Assembly (NCBI GenBank): GCA_020466095.1
Contig: CM035807.1
Coordinates: 55,846,555 to 55,910,554 of the forward strand
Reading direction: 5' to 3'
Origin: Chlorops oryzae
Lineage: Eukaryota > Arthropoda > Insecta > Diptera > Chloropidae
Length of the DNA: 64,000 bases
The position numbers and the translations under genes were made by a program. Shown one piece after another: positions 22,344 through 32,854 of the stretch. The notes beneath the pieces are model-generated. The model was not told where the DNA came from and ran no database searches. It worked only from the letters and a program-made list of their open reading frames with translations. How positions within the stretch are numbered: the stretch's first letter is position 1; the number at the start of each line of letters is the position of its first letter.

Positions 22344-23624
22344 CTAATTTTCTACACTCCCCAGTTGGGCAGACTGGGGGGCATCTGAGTTTTCCGATGC
22401 CTCCGCATATCTCACGTTACTATTTCCGTTATTATTGTAGTTTCTGCGATAGTCATTGTTATTTCCGCGGCCTCTGTTGGCGGCATTAGTATTTTCGTGT
22501 CTGTTGTTGTTATTGTTATTGGAATTGTTTCGGTTATTATTCCCTTGATAATTATTATTTTGGGAATTATATCGATAAGAATTGTTTCTCCGATTTTGAT
22601 AATTTTCCCGATAGGAAATATTCCCTCGATAATAACTATTACCGCGGCCCCTATTTCGATTTGGGTATTGGGCCCTATTTATATAGTTTACCTGCAACGC
22701 TCCTGAACTCTCAGAGCTCAGTTCAACGAATTTTGTAATTGCTTCGCTAACTGAACTGAACTGGCCTGCCCTCATAAGCATTTTTACTTCGTCCGATCTT
22801 GAATTCGTCTTCATGGCCTTGGCCACCGATTGAGCTGAGTATGTTTTCGCCAATTCGCTTGACATACCGTCTGCTATATATGCACATTCAAGCTGTTGAG
22901 CGAGTGCTTCGATTTCTTTAGCAAAATCAATGTCGCTTTTGTTTTGTTGCTTTACGCTGAGCAATCTAGCTGAGATACTTTGAGAGGACTCATATTTCAC
23001 ATTAGCAGTGAGGGTTCTTTTTATGTCTTCTATAGTGAGCTCATTGGATAGCAGTCTGCTTGCGTTTTTTGACAATTTTGTTTTTATCAATGAAACCGCT
23101 ATGGTTTCATGTGTCTGTTTAATTGAGTTTAGGAGGTCTAACGAGTTAATGAACTGAGTCAGGTTTTCTGCTTTACCATCAAATTCAGGTAGCAGTTTTG
23201 TTGCTATATTTATAAATTCAATGGGCGTCATGGTGTTAGTTGTTTCTTTATGTGCTGTTTCTGATTCAACGTCTGAGATTTCGCTATCGCTAACCGATGG
23301 CAGTGTTAAGTTGAGAATGCTTGTTAGACCTTTAGGTATTTGTTGTGGGATTTGGAGTCGGTCAAAAAGGGTTGTTAGTCTAGTTTTTATTGACGATGAA
23401 TATTTTGTGAATTCGATTTGGTGAGCATAATTTAGGAAAGGGTAAATTGTTCTACCCAAACTAGCTAGTGTGTTGTGGGTATATATTAGTGTGTGTAAGT
23501 GTTTAATCTGTGGATTACTTGAAGGTAGATTTGTTTTGTTTAAGCATTTATATGCTTTGTCGAAATTTGGTTTTACTTCTTGTAGTTTGTCCAATACTTC
23601 TCCCCAAGAAACTGAAATGCTCAT
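22344..23624 (-). CDS. gag: Gag of the 412/mdg1-like element
   Basis: 426 codons from ATG at 23624, uninterrupted. Residues ~1-130 form the N-terminal domain; ~135-310 contain a capsid-like region (FINIATKLLPEFDGKAENL, then KFVELSSESSG). The last ~95 residues are rich in Arg, Gly and Asn, with long Asn runs, instead of zinc knuckles. Absence of CCHC knuckles and a basic R/N-rich tail fit the 412/mdg1 lineage. Homologous wording recurs in the older copy at 30.2-30.5 kb (AYITDGLPLSVASKYATQ against AYIADGMSSELAKTYSAQ). An intact gag in an element without RT could still assemble particles; that is inference. Confidence 0.88.
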   Translation of the reverse strand: MSISVSWGEVLDKLQEVKPNFDKAYKCLNKTNLPSSNPQIKHLHTLIYTHNTLASLGRTIYPFLNYAHQIEFTKYSSSIKTRLTTLFDRLQIPQQIPKGLTSILNLTLPSVSDSEISDVESETAHKETTNTMTPIEFINIATKLLPEFDGKAENLTQFINSLDLLNSIKQTHETIAVSLIKTKLSKNASRLLSNELTIEDIKRTLTANVKYESSQSISARLLSVKQQNKSDIDFAKEIEALAQQLECAYIADGMSSELAKTYSAQSVAKAMKTNSRSDEVKMLMRAGQFSSVSEAITKFVELSSESSGALQVNYINRAQYPNRNRGRGNSYYRGNISYRENYQNRRNNSYRYNSQNNNYQGNNNRNNSNNNNNNRHENTNAANRGRGNNNDYRRNYNNNGNSNVRYAEASENSDAPQSAQLGSVEN

Positions 23625-23730
23625 TTATGGATTAGATTAGATTAGATTCTTGGCTGAAGAGCTACTCTATTGTATTTATTTTTTAAATGATTTTTAATTA
23701 GGAGGTAAATGACAGTGATGACCAATAATA

Positions 23731-23913
23731 TTATAATGATGGCTGCCACGTGCAAAATATTGATTCCTGATCACTTTTGTTATAGATTATGTGTTTGTTG
23801 TCATAAATTTTATCTTCAATGTTTTCTATTCTATTATTTTGGCTATCTTTGCCTACTTCATACCCGGATACTGCTATGAGGATAGCGCTAAGCCCTTTTT
23901 TCCACCATGACAT
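23731..23913 (-). CDS. Small leader ORF upstream of gag, unknown function
   Basis: 60 codons from ATG, between primer site and gag: MSWWKKGLSAILIAVSGYEV at the start is a short basic N-terminus followed by a hydrophobic stretch (residues ~7-18), then a polar Asn/Lys-rich part. It could be a membrane-anchored microprotein. 412 is known to have short ORFs upstream of gag; I recall this only in outline. Coding status is not proven. Confidence 0.45.
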   Translation of the reverse strand: MSWWKKGLSAILIAVSGYEVGKDSQNNRIENIEDKIYDNKHIIYNKSDQESIFCTWQPSL

Positions 23914-24201
23914 GTTTCAATTGTTAGAAACGATGACAAGACTGAATTGGGATTTTTAAAGATGTAAATGTGAAAAAAGAAAAAAAAAATTTTTTTTTTT
24001 GAGCTTGTGGGAAAAAACGCTATCGATATTAAAACGTCATGCTAGGTTTATTACTTTCTCTATACTTTCTTTAGAATTTAATATAAAATTTTTTTTTGAG
24101 CCTCTTTTTTTTAATTTTTTTATTTTATTTTAAATTAATGGTTTAGTACATCCTGTGGACAAATTGGTGATAGCAGCGAATTACCGCCTCTATGCTATTC
24201 A

Positions 24202-24402
24202 TTAGTTTGCAGCAGGGTGCTGTTCGGCACTCCTTTGGTATAAGATGGCCTCAATTTGACCAACCTTTCTCCAGTTTTCCGAAAGGATTTTTGGGTCTGT
24301 GGTCCTTGGTGCTTGATTTATTAAGTCTGCTCTCATTCGTCTAAGGCGGTTCTTCACGCCTCCTCGTCGCTTAGGTCGCTTTTGGATTGGTATTCTGGTC
24401 AA
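24202..24402 (-). CDS. Small basic leader ORF, unknown function
   Basis: 66 codons from ATG, the first ORF after the primer site. The N-terminal third is strongly basic (IQKRPKRRGGVKNRLRR), followed by a probable helix (LSENWRKVGQIEAILYQRS). Such composition suggests nucleic-acid binding. It lies ~235 nt inside the primer site and ~290 nt before the second small ORF. Confidence 0.45.
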   Translation of the reverse strand: MTRIPIQKRPKRRGGVKNRLRRMRADLINQAPRTTDPKILSENWRKVGQIEAILYQRSAEQHPAAN

Positions 24403-24636
24403 CTTTTCTTCTTTTGCTTTGGTCTTCTCAGCTGCGGATTGATGTTGTCGAGCCTTATACTCCTCGACCGTGAGTGTTTTGGGTCCAGCGGTGGGGTTGT
24501 CTTCTTAAGCCTGTTTTAGCGTTATGTTCATGCTAAAATCTTCCGTGAATAACTCCGCAATAAATCCAATAAATCCCAAAAGGATTTGGGTGTTGTCCTC
24601 TGCCTTAGGATTTGGCAGGTCTTTAGTTAGTTGTCC

Positions 24637-24654
24637 AGGATGGCAGGATCGCCA
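24637..24654 (-). other. Primer binding site, arginine-tRNA type
   Basis: TGGCGATCCTGCCATCCT on the minus strand starts directly after the 5' LTR. The first 13 nt fit the 3' end expected of an insect arginine tRNA (CAGGATCG plus CCA), the primer reported for 412/mdg1. tRNA identity is from memory. Confidence 0.65.
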
Positions 24655-25210
24655 TATGATGTCCCTTTTTAATCAGGACTTTCTGTCGGAAAGTCCTTTA
24701 TTGATGTTTATGGAACATCAGTCTTTTTGGTGAAAAAGAAAGACGCAAAGTCTTTTTCTGGTGGCGGTTGCTACGCCTTATTTTTATTCTTAGGTGACTG
24801 GAACGCCTGGATTCAAGTTTGAACATTGAATGTATTCTTAGAGCTAAAAAATCTATATTTATATCATTTTTACATATGGTTCTTAGTTGCTATTTTTCGT
24901 TTGCTTATCTACGGTGTCGAATGGAAAAGGGTCACTTGGATTTTCCCAACTACCGGGGTCGTATTGCAAATGACACATATACTGCAGTTGGTGCATTGTT
25001 CTTGCTTTGACCTTTTTTTTAGATTTTGAGCAATAAAGTTGATTTGAGTCATCGTAAAAAATGAGCATTGTTTGTAAGTGAAAGTAGTAAAAGAAAATAG
25101 CATAACTGCCTGTGGGAAATATCGCGTGAGTGACTTTAAGTGAGTGATTAATATGAATGTCAGTAGGGAATATTACTTAAGTGACTTTAAGTGACCGTTT
25201 GTCCATAACA
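24655..25210 (-). repeat. 5' LTR of the 412/mdg1-like element
   Basis: 556 bp, copy of 9601-10157 with about eight differences seen by eye. Confidence 0.88.
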
Positions 25211-25214
25211 TTTG

Positions 25215-26255
25215 AATGAACATATCGCAGACATTATTGTCGCATTTTTTAAACAGACATATGCAATTACAGGGCAACAAATTTTGTGCAGATATGTAGG
25301 TCTCATCTGACCCTTGCCACCTCAATCGTAACGAAGGTGTAACATGTAAGGGATTTTCTAAAACCACTCAATTCACCATTGCTGTACATTGCCCCTAGGT
25401 TTGGTTGATAAATCGAAATTTTTTTATCTGCCTTGTTGGTGCTTTGGGTTTCATGTCTTTTTTTCGACAGAATATTTGCCTTGTTAATGCCCGCAAAGTA
25501 CGTGCCACAACAGTGGCATTTTGCACCCATTATTTTCGAAACAAAACAAAATAGCTTTTGCCGCGGACATTTGCCAAAAATCGCCCAGCGATTTAAAGGT
25601 CGTTTATGATTTGTGGACGGGTAAAATGTACTTTATTAAGTAACAATTGAGATCTTTTTTTGCCGATTCAAAATGGCTAGTGATAAAAAGTTGACATAAG
25701 ATAAAATTGAATGAATGAACCTTTATTTATCCTAGAAAATTTGCCTTTTTGGAGATGGTGGGTGTTGCAGATATACCAAAGTGGTCGTCTTCAAATTATT
25801 CCAAATAAATTGTACTTTAATAAGACCAAACTGGTTTAAAGTCTGATTTCGAATGAATCTTTATTTCTTGAATTATTACAAAAGAAGCTTATCTTTAAGA
25901 AACCTAGCTTATTTTACAATGAAAGAGAGGAAGGCAGCTTAATTAGACAACGCTGCATAACGTGACATTTGGATACATTTTATATGTAGGCAGTGAGCTG
26001 TTGATCAGCATGCCTGTTGATTGTGATCATGGAAAAACCAACATCGTCGCAAAAGCCGTTGGTAAGCCGAGATATATTTATGGGAGTGAAATGATTTTAT
26101 GGGAACCGCTGACTAAACGGAACGTGTGGTTTGAGAAAGAATGTTTATAGAATTAAACTTAACGCTATGCACGTATCAACAGTGTTGGGCACAGGAATAG
26201 AAGATTTAAATGAAGTCCGCAGTGCTGGTCACAGAAATAGAATAACTCTTTAACC
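25215..26255. other. Unassigned stretch between two LTR elements
   Basis: Holds no clear gene. A minus-strand open stretch (25530-25303) begins MGAKCHCCGTYFAGINKAN and a plus-strand one (25962-26150) contains DCDHGKTNIVAKAVGKPRYI. Both read like protein but match no family I recognise and are short, so I do not call them genes. A short imperfect duplication (gtgttgggcacaggaatagaa and gtgctggtcacagaaatagaa) lies at 26181-26245. Confidence 0.4.
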
Positions 26256-26592
26256 TTCCCTCCCTGAAAGCGTGAATATTTGTTTTTAATGAAACACATG
26301 ATCATGATTTTAAATAACATAATGATATTTATAATTACTAAAAAAAAATTTTTTTTTTTATTATTTATTTAATTAGTACAAATGGAATAAAAGTTAATAT
26401 GCTTAGATTAAAAATTATAATTATATGTAGGGAAAAAACACCTAAATATTCAAAGTAAGATTTTAATATGTTTGTATAAAAATATGTACAAATATGAAAG
26501 GAAAAAAAATTCATTATTCAAAATAAGGTTTTAATTTGATTTTATGAACCTTCAACTTTTTATTTTGAGATTCAATTAAGTAGTTAAAATTG

Positions 26593-27870
26593 TTAACTAA
26601 CTTTATCGATTACTATATATAGGCCCAAATATCTATGATCTAGCTTATGTCCTGTATCATTGATTACGACTACTTTATATCCTATTTTGATTTCTATATC
26701 TGCTAATCCTTTATCTACATGTTCTTTGTTTATTAATTTTTTATTGTTAATTAATATTTCTGCTCTTTTATAAGCTATTTGGAGTCGGTATTTAAGTTCT
26801 TTAGCATAGTCCTCGGTATTATATAATGGATCACCTGTATTCGTTAAGTCCAATATGGTTGGTATTTTTCCAAACACAAGATGAAATGGGCAGTAAGTGT
26901 GAGTTGATCAGGGGGTGGTATTATAGGTGTATGTAAAGTATTTTAACCACTCATCCCAGTCATCCTTTTCAACTGCTATGTACGAACGTAAGTATTCATT
27001 AAGCGTTCTATGATTGCGTTCAATTGACCCGTAAGTTTGGTGATGGTATGCCGTGGACGTAAATTTTGCGATTTTAAGTAATTCGCAAAATTCATTTTAA
27101 AGATTGTTTTTGTACTCTGTACCCACGTCTGTGTTTTTTTCATTGGACCATTGGTAAGAATAAAGTTATCTACTACGGCCTTAGCTACAGTTTTTGCGAT
27201 TTTGTTGGGTATTGGTATACTGATTAAAAATTTGGTTAAGTCACAAATTATTGTAATGGCATATTCATTGTTAGTTTCACTTTTAGGTAGAGGTCCTATC
27301 GTGTCAATCAGAACTATATCGAATGCAGAAGCTGGTGTGGGAGTGTTTACAGTTGGCGGATGTAAGTGCTTTATAACTTTTGACTTCTGACATTTTTCAC
27401 AAGTTTTTATATGCTGTTCAATATGTTTCGTTAAATATTTCCAATGGTAATATTTTCTTATGTTAATTTTGAAATTGTTCTCGAGACCCCACTGTGGCCA
27501 CCAGTGATTGGATCGTCGTGAAACTTTTTTATAATTCTTGTAATTTTGTCTTAATCTTTCTGATCCACTTTCATTGTCCGAGGTAATAGCGCTACTTCTA
27601 CATTTTTGAAATATTTTCTGCCCATTTCTTTCAATTCACCGGTGCTAATTATATCGAATAATTTTTCGCTCGGAAATACTTTAACTCTAGTGATATTATG
27701 CTCACTTGCTACTGTTTCAAGCAATGAAAAAAAATTTCCTGAGTCAAAAAATTCTTTAGTGAGTAAACTTTTCACTTTAAAATATGCAATAGTTTTTTTT
27801 TTCATCTTAAGACAACACTTGTCTGTCAAGAACGTAAGCTGGATGTATTTTATCACGTCATTATGATGTT
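26593..27870 (-). pseudogene. Integrase remnant of the old 412/mdg1-like element
   Basis: Right to left: linker open stretch (27856-27551), zinc-domain end (CEKCQKSKVIKH, about 27395), core with IDTIGPLPKSETNNEYAI (about 27300), a catalytic region with frame breaks near 27060-27130, then GDPLYNTEDYAKELKYRLQ and GYKVVVINDTGHKLD to 26593. Several frameshifts and stops are present. Confidence 0.75.
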
Positions 27871-28131
27871 AAACTTTATATATTTTGGGCTTTTCAATTA
27901 GTGGATTATTGGTATTTTCTGAATGGTTATTTGGAGTATCTTTAGTTCATGATCGAGTTGTTACTCGAAGAATATATGTATTTTGTTCGTTCTTATGTGT
28001 TTTAAATCATCGTTGTAATTTTTGGTTTGTTAGAATTTGGTATTAAGCGAGATAAGGCATCTGCTCCAGAATTATTTTTACCTTTTATATGCTCTATTGT
28101 AAAGTCGTATTCTTCGAGATCTAGTCTCATT

Positions 28132-29145
28132 CTAGTGAGTTTTGACGAGGGGTGGAAAAAGGTACGTTAGTAGTCTATGACCGCTTTTCGCTAAACAATT
28201 TTCCCCAAAGACGTACGGTCGAAAGCAATTTACCGCCCAATGTATTGGAGCTAATTCCTGCTCTATCACTGACTTATTTGTTTCACCTTTTGTGAACGAT
28301 CTTGAGGCGTATGCGATTGGGAGTTGTACATAATCATAGTCCTGACTGAGAATCGCACCACAAGCAAATTTGCTTGCATCGGTTGTTATGCAAAACTCTT
28401 TGTCGAAGTCAGGATACTTAAGTATTCTTGGGGAGAGTAAACATTGCTTTAGATATTTGAAAGCATTTTCGAAATCCTGCGACCACAGAAACGGTGTGTT
28501 TTTTCTTGTTAGTCTTGTAATGTGTATTGAATGTTTGGCGAAATTGGGAATAAAGCATCGGTAATAGTTAACAAATGCCACATATCTTCGGGCTTCGTCC
28601 GCATCAACAACAATTAAGTCATCCATATACACGAATGTTCTATTGGGGCTCAGGCCTGAAAATGCTAGCGACATCATTCGTTGAAAGGAGTTGGGTGCTA
28701 TTTTCAAGCTATATGGCAATCTTTTGAATCTTAACGAACCTTTATTACTGGAAAAAGATGTTATGGCTCTGTAATTTTCATCTAATGGTATTTGGTGAAA
28801 ACCAGAAATAAGATCTAGACATGAGAAATACTTTGCTTTTCCAAGTCCATCCAAAATGTCGTCTATTCTTGGAAGAGGATACTTATCTGGGATTAATTTT
28901 TTATTGACCTGTCTATAATCAATAACTAGCTTCCATCGTTCATCCGAGAAGTTCAGAAGAGATTTTCTTGGTACTAGAATGACTGGGCTATTGTAATCAG
29001 AAGCCGAAGGTTCTATTTTGTCATTTTCGAGCATTCGAGTGTCTATTTCAGGCTTGTGCGCATGTGGTATGCGGTAATTTTTAATGTAAAGTGGGTTAGT
29101 ATTCCTCATGCGCGATTTTTGCTTATAAAAATTGTTGAAGGTCAC
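28132..29145 (-). pseudogene. RT and RNase H remnant of the old 412/mdg1-like element
   Basis: RT motifs are clear (WKLVIDYRQVNKKLI, DLISGFHQIPLDE and FVYMDDLIVV with the Y-M-D-D box), but directly after D-D-L-I-V-V the frame jumps to RRYVAFVNYYRCFIPNFAKH. About 60-70 residues of the thumb/connection region are therefore missing in frame. RNase H starts with CITTDASKFACGAILSQ. The stretch ends in SGHRLLTYL, beyond which the frame is lost. An in-frame deletion between short similarities is the simplest cause. Confidence 0.82.
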
Positions 29146-29779
29146 CTGGTCAGTTTCTAGTGCAAAAATATCCGTATAATCTTTGCATAGATCAAGGAGT
29201 CTTTTTGTTCTGAGTAGGGCAATTCTGTTCGATTTTTGAAAGAAGTAAGTTTTTTCTTATTGGATTATCCAATTCTGGTTTAATGTCAACTAAGTAGAAA
29301 TTTTGTAGACTTTCAGTCTCAACAGAAATATTGTTTAATAAAACAGTTTCGTCAGTGGAATTTAAAATTTTAATGAAAGGTTTATTTGAATCTATGACTG
29401 TGTTAGCAACGTAAATATCTGCACTAATTTCTATATTTGGAACAAGAAGTTATTTTTCAGATTATTCAATTTTTATTTTTCTGACTACTTCAGATCTCGC
29501 GGGAAGACACATTGAATTCGACGTTGGTGCGTCAAATATGTTAATAAATTCTTCATTTGAAAAATTTTGTCTAATTTGAAGCCAATTTGTTTGGTCATTG
29601 TTATATTCCAAAACACAATTGAGCTGTTTGATGAAATCCAATCAAATGATTTCGTCGCAAGGGATTGGGATAGAATTTTCAACTATTTGAAAGGTATAAA
29701 CTATAGAACTCTTATCCAAAAAAACAAGACTTTCTACACCCAATATTGTGGATAAGATACCGTCACCGATTCCAGTAGG

Positions 29780-30840
29780 TTTAAATGTAATATTTGGATT
29801 TAAATTTTGATTTTTTGAATAAATTTGTTCTTGAGAATTGAAATGTCGGACCCGGTATCCAGCAAAAATGTGCCACTAGAGTCATTTAATGGTGTCTTCA
29901 GGACCACAAAATTGCCAAAGTTCAGGCCTAAATTTAAGATATTAGCGGGTTTGTTTAGTTTAAATTCCCCAGGTGCATAGCCTGAGGGGCTGATTCGTTT
30001 CCCGAGGCCGCTTCAATTGGTCGCATATTGCGATTTTCGGGTCTACCTTTATTTGAACCTGTATTTGATTAAAGTAGGTTGTTACGGTCATTGAAGTTCC
30101 CGTGACTTCTTTGTTGCCATCTAGTCGTGCTCCTATAGTTACCACGACCTCGAAAGTTACCCCGGTTAGCAAAATTTTACCTTCCTCTGCGTCTCGAATT
30201 CCATTGGGTTCTCCTATTACCCCGGTTATTTACGCACATAATTCAACTTTGTACGGATGATTCTGTACAGCTATTAACAAATTTGGAAATGGCCTCATTC
30301 ATGTCATTAGAAATCCCGGCCTTCATCACTAGTTTTCCTTCATTATTATTACAATTCTTAGTGATGGCCTTGACCGCTGTCTGAGTCGCATATTTGCTTG
30401 CTACTGACAGTGGTAAGCCATCAGTTATGTATGCGTTTTCCAAAGATGTGGTAAAATTTCAATCTCTTTACTATAATCATTAGCCGACTTTCCACCTTGC
30501 TTGATATTCATAATTTTTGCATTCAATACCTCGACAGATTCTTTCTTTATTTAGGGTTTGAGCTTGGAATTTATTTCTTGGATCGTTGATTCGTTTGAAA
30601 TTAGATTTCTGCACGATCCTTTTAATTTAGTTTTTATCAGATTAATTGCTACTAGCTCATGAGTTTCAGTTCTTGATTCAACCAATATTAGGGCATCCAA
30701 AAAGCTTTGGAGATATTCTGGACGACCGTCCAGGGAGTAGCTTGGCGGCGTTTCCTAAAAATTCGATCACCGTTTGGGGCATTTCAGTGACTATCTACTC
30801 ACTTTCAGATTCAAATTGGTCAGAGTCTTCCTCTGGTTAA
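29780..30840 (-). pseudogene. Gag and protease remnants of the old 412/mdg1-like element
   Basis: Gag fragments: a capsid part (30443-30243, AYITDGLPLSVASKYATQ, then NDMNEAISKFVNSCTESS) and a Gly/Arg/Asn-rich tail (about 30230-29990). Protease follows near 29880-29830 with GTFLLDTGSDISILKNKF. Frames are broken between these parts. From 30841 to 31364 I see only AT-rich leader-like sequence. Confidence 0.72.
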
Positions 30841-31364
30841 TCAAACTTTAATTTCGAAAAATCAATAAGTATAGGGTGTTTAAGTTCTTGATGACCAATA
30901 ACCAGAATTTTATTCGCATATATCTTTATGGTGAGCTTTGTTGTGCTCAGGGTTGACGTAAATAAAGAAAACTGCTTTTATTTTCTTATTTTGTCCAACG
31001 TTTCGTTCCTTTTTGGGAACCTCTTCAGGAGCGTTTATTCTTTTTTTAACTATAAATTGATACAATTAAGGCTTATTTTGTGTAACAATTTTTCCAATCA
31101 CTTACTGGCTTCTTTACATTTTATGACACACTTTATTCCTTCAACTTGATCAAGTTCCAATCGTCAAAAATGGTTAATGTTGTCAAAAAATAAATTATTT
31201 GTCAGGAATTTTAAAATTTAAATTTGAAATAACTAAGAAAAAAATAATTTATGTTCAGGTATGATTAAATAATAAAAATTAAAATTGAAGAACTGGACTT
31301 CACCCGGCACTTATATCACAGGCTATAGAATCACAGAATAAACTAAATAAACTGATTTTGTCTT

Positions 31365-31935
31365 TGTTTATGTGGAAACGATAATCAAGAGATTAGAATT
31401 GGAAGATTCTGGGGCCATATGCAATGCATGGAGTTTCGTTACTTACATCTGATAAACAACCGCCGACACAACGTGGTAGGTGACACACGGATCAAATAAA
31501 GCGATAGGCAAATCTTGAGAGTAGTCGTTATTTATTGTGACCAATCGGTTTCGCTTACAAAGAGAATTGCTCCTCGTGCCAATCTTCGAAAAAATAAAGT
31601 TAAAAGTATGTTGCGTACTTGCATCCGTACGATCACGTTAATTAAACAAGAAAAACCGCCTTGTCGTCCGCTTCGGTGAAGGTTTGAAATATAAGTGACT
31701 TGTATGATTCTTAGAAAGCAAAAAGGAAGTGTGCTACCAATCTTACATGGGAAAAAGAGATACAGCAAGAACAACTGCTGTCAATTTGACTTCTAAGCAC
31801 TCTCATCATTCCCCAGAAAATGGCAGCAGCACTATGACAATCGGTAAATCGAACTCAAAGAAAATCTGTTCATTCCCCAGAAAATGGAAACAACACTTTA
31901 GTCAATACTGCGAATGAACAAAACTGACGTAAACA
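31365..31935 (-). repeat. 3' LTR of the BEL/Pao element
   Basis: Coding-strand ends TGTTTACGTC and CACATAAACA give TG...CA and match each other as an inverted repeat (TGTTTAYG). The 5' LTR lacks the first ~75 nt. The complete copy contains a short tandem duplication (cattccccagaaaatgg at about 31807 and 31872). Confidence 0.75.
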
Positions 31936-31951
31936 TTGCTTGCCCCCTTGC
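31936..31951 (-). other. Polypurine tract
   Basis: CAAGGGGGCAAGCAA on the minus strand adjoins TGTTTACG, fixing the LTR border. Confidence 0.6.
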
Positions 31952-32026
31952 AGAGATCTGCAATGGTAAATGATTGGCAACGAGTTTACAAAAAAAATAA
32001 AAAAAAATGTAGAGATTCAATTTCCT

Positions 32027-32854
32027 CTATACCGTAGTTGGCCCAGATATAAGGTAGCCTAAAGCAGAATTTTGAGTCATCGGAACGCCTTTGACTGACG
32101 GCAACGTTCCAGGGCGATAAATGATGGGATAGATGTTTCCAGCTGAAACAATGTCACATGAGGCCCGAATGAAAAACTTTTTGTCCGCCAATACTATGTT
32201 GGTGAAATGCTCAGTTATCTCCTCCTTTACCGTCACCTCCGGAGTCGTGTAGCGTAAAGTGGCGACCTTGAAGTTGACGTCAAGTTTCACTCCTGTGTCG
32301 TACCTAGGGCTGATTGTTGTGCAGTAATATTTTTCGTCTGCCAACGATATCGTAGGAAGACTGAATTCCGCTACCAGTCTGTCCGAAATGAGACTTTTTT
32401 CGCAACAGGCTTCAACTATAGCTCGCAGAGTGCAACGGCGATGTGGTGTGTCTAGTTGAATTATAGCGGTTGGAATAAGGGTAACCATTCGAGATATCTG
32501 GAGAGATCCTTCGGATTGAGCCGGTTTTTGTGATTTCGCGGCCGGCTGCTTAACGACTCGGTCGTGACAATGTAACAAGGAATGGTGATCACTGCGACAG
32601 AATGAACATCGATGTTTGCTATTGCAATTTTTTGATAAATGGGAATGCGCAAGGCAATTTCCGCGGTATTTATGAAAAGCGACAACTCGTAACCGCGTGA
32701 TGACACTCATGGCTTTAAATTGTGTGCATTTGGATAACGGGTGGTGTCCCTTGCAAACACGACATCCAAACTTGTGTGGTTTCCGTTGACTTCCCATGCT
32801 TCTTATGAAAGGAACTAAGTAAACAGAGACTAGAGAAAAATGTAAGGTTAGCAT
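32027..32854 (-). CDS. Extra ORF in env position: Gag-type zinc knuckles plus inactive protease-like domain
   Basis: 275 codons, uninterrupted, starting 7 nt before the end of pol. After ~20 variable residues, the first half has BEL/Pao nucleocapsid wording: CRVCKGHHPLSKCTQF, NCLAHSHLSKNCNSKHRCSF and HHSLLHC. The second half follows BEL protease through CTLRAIVEACCEKSLISD, FTNIVLADKKFFIRAS (the LAD element), GNIYPIIY and NSALGYLISGP. At the active site V-E-A-C-C replaces the usual D-x-G, so it should not be a protease. The element's own gag-pol has a separate copy of the module at 37.0-36.2 kb. A pyrimidine-rich stretch before TTAG (about 32810) could be a splice acceptor. Role unknown; an RNA-binding or Gag-interacting accessory is plausible. 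Confidence 0.72.
   Translation of the reverse strand: MLTLHFSLVSVYLVPFIRSMGSQRKPHKFGCRVCKGHHPLSKCTQFKAMSVITRLRVVAFHKYRGNCLAHSHLSKNCNSKHRCSFCRSDHHSLLHCHDRVVKQPAAKSQKPAQSEGSLQISRMVTLIPTAIIQLDTPHRRCTLRAIVEACCEKSLISDRLVAEFSLPTISLADEKYYCTTISPRYDTGVKLDVNFKVATLRYTTPEVTVKEEITEHFTNIVLADKKFFIRASCDIVSAGNIYPIIYRPGTLPSVKGVPMTQNSALGYLISGPTTV

Larger units (their letters stand above)
9597..25214 (-). mobile_element. 412/mdg1-like Ty3/Gypsy element, internally deleted and host to a nested element
   Basis: Two direct LTRs (9601-10157 and 24655-25210, ~1.4% different by eye) bound the element, with TTTG duplicated at 9597-9600 and 25211-25214. On the minus strand the order is 5' LTR (right), Arg-tRNA-type primer site, two small leader ORFs, gag, start of protease, [nested element 11801-22153], integrase, polypurine tract, 3' LTR (left). 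RT and RNase H are absent: the protease start at 22.2 kb is followed, after removal of the nested element, directly by the region just upstream of integrase. It was therefore non-autonomous before the nested insertion. Confidence 0.9.
26256..31364 (-). mobile_element. Old, decayed 412/mdg1-like element
   Basis: On the minus strand the window holds gag, protease, RT, RNase H and integrase remnants in that order, all broken. A purine run (CAGGGAGGGAAGG, minus, about 26256-26268) may be the polypurine tract. No LTR pair was identified and no primer site found before the BEL LTR at 31365, so borders are approximate. Protein wording is close to the 412/mdg1-like element at 9.6-25.2 kb but the copy is far older. 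Confidence 0.75.

Noticed and set aside
25303..26150. Short protein-like open stretches (CHCCGTYF; DCDHGKTNIVAKAVGKPRYI)
   Set aside because: Too short, no family recognised, no second element of support; left as unassigned.
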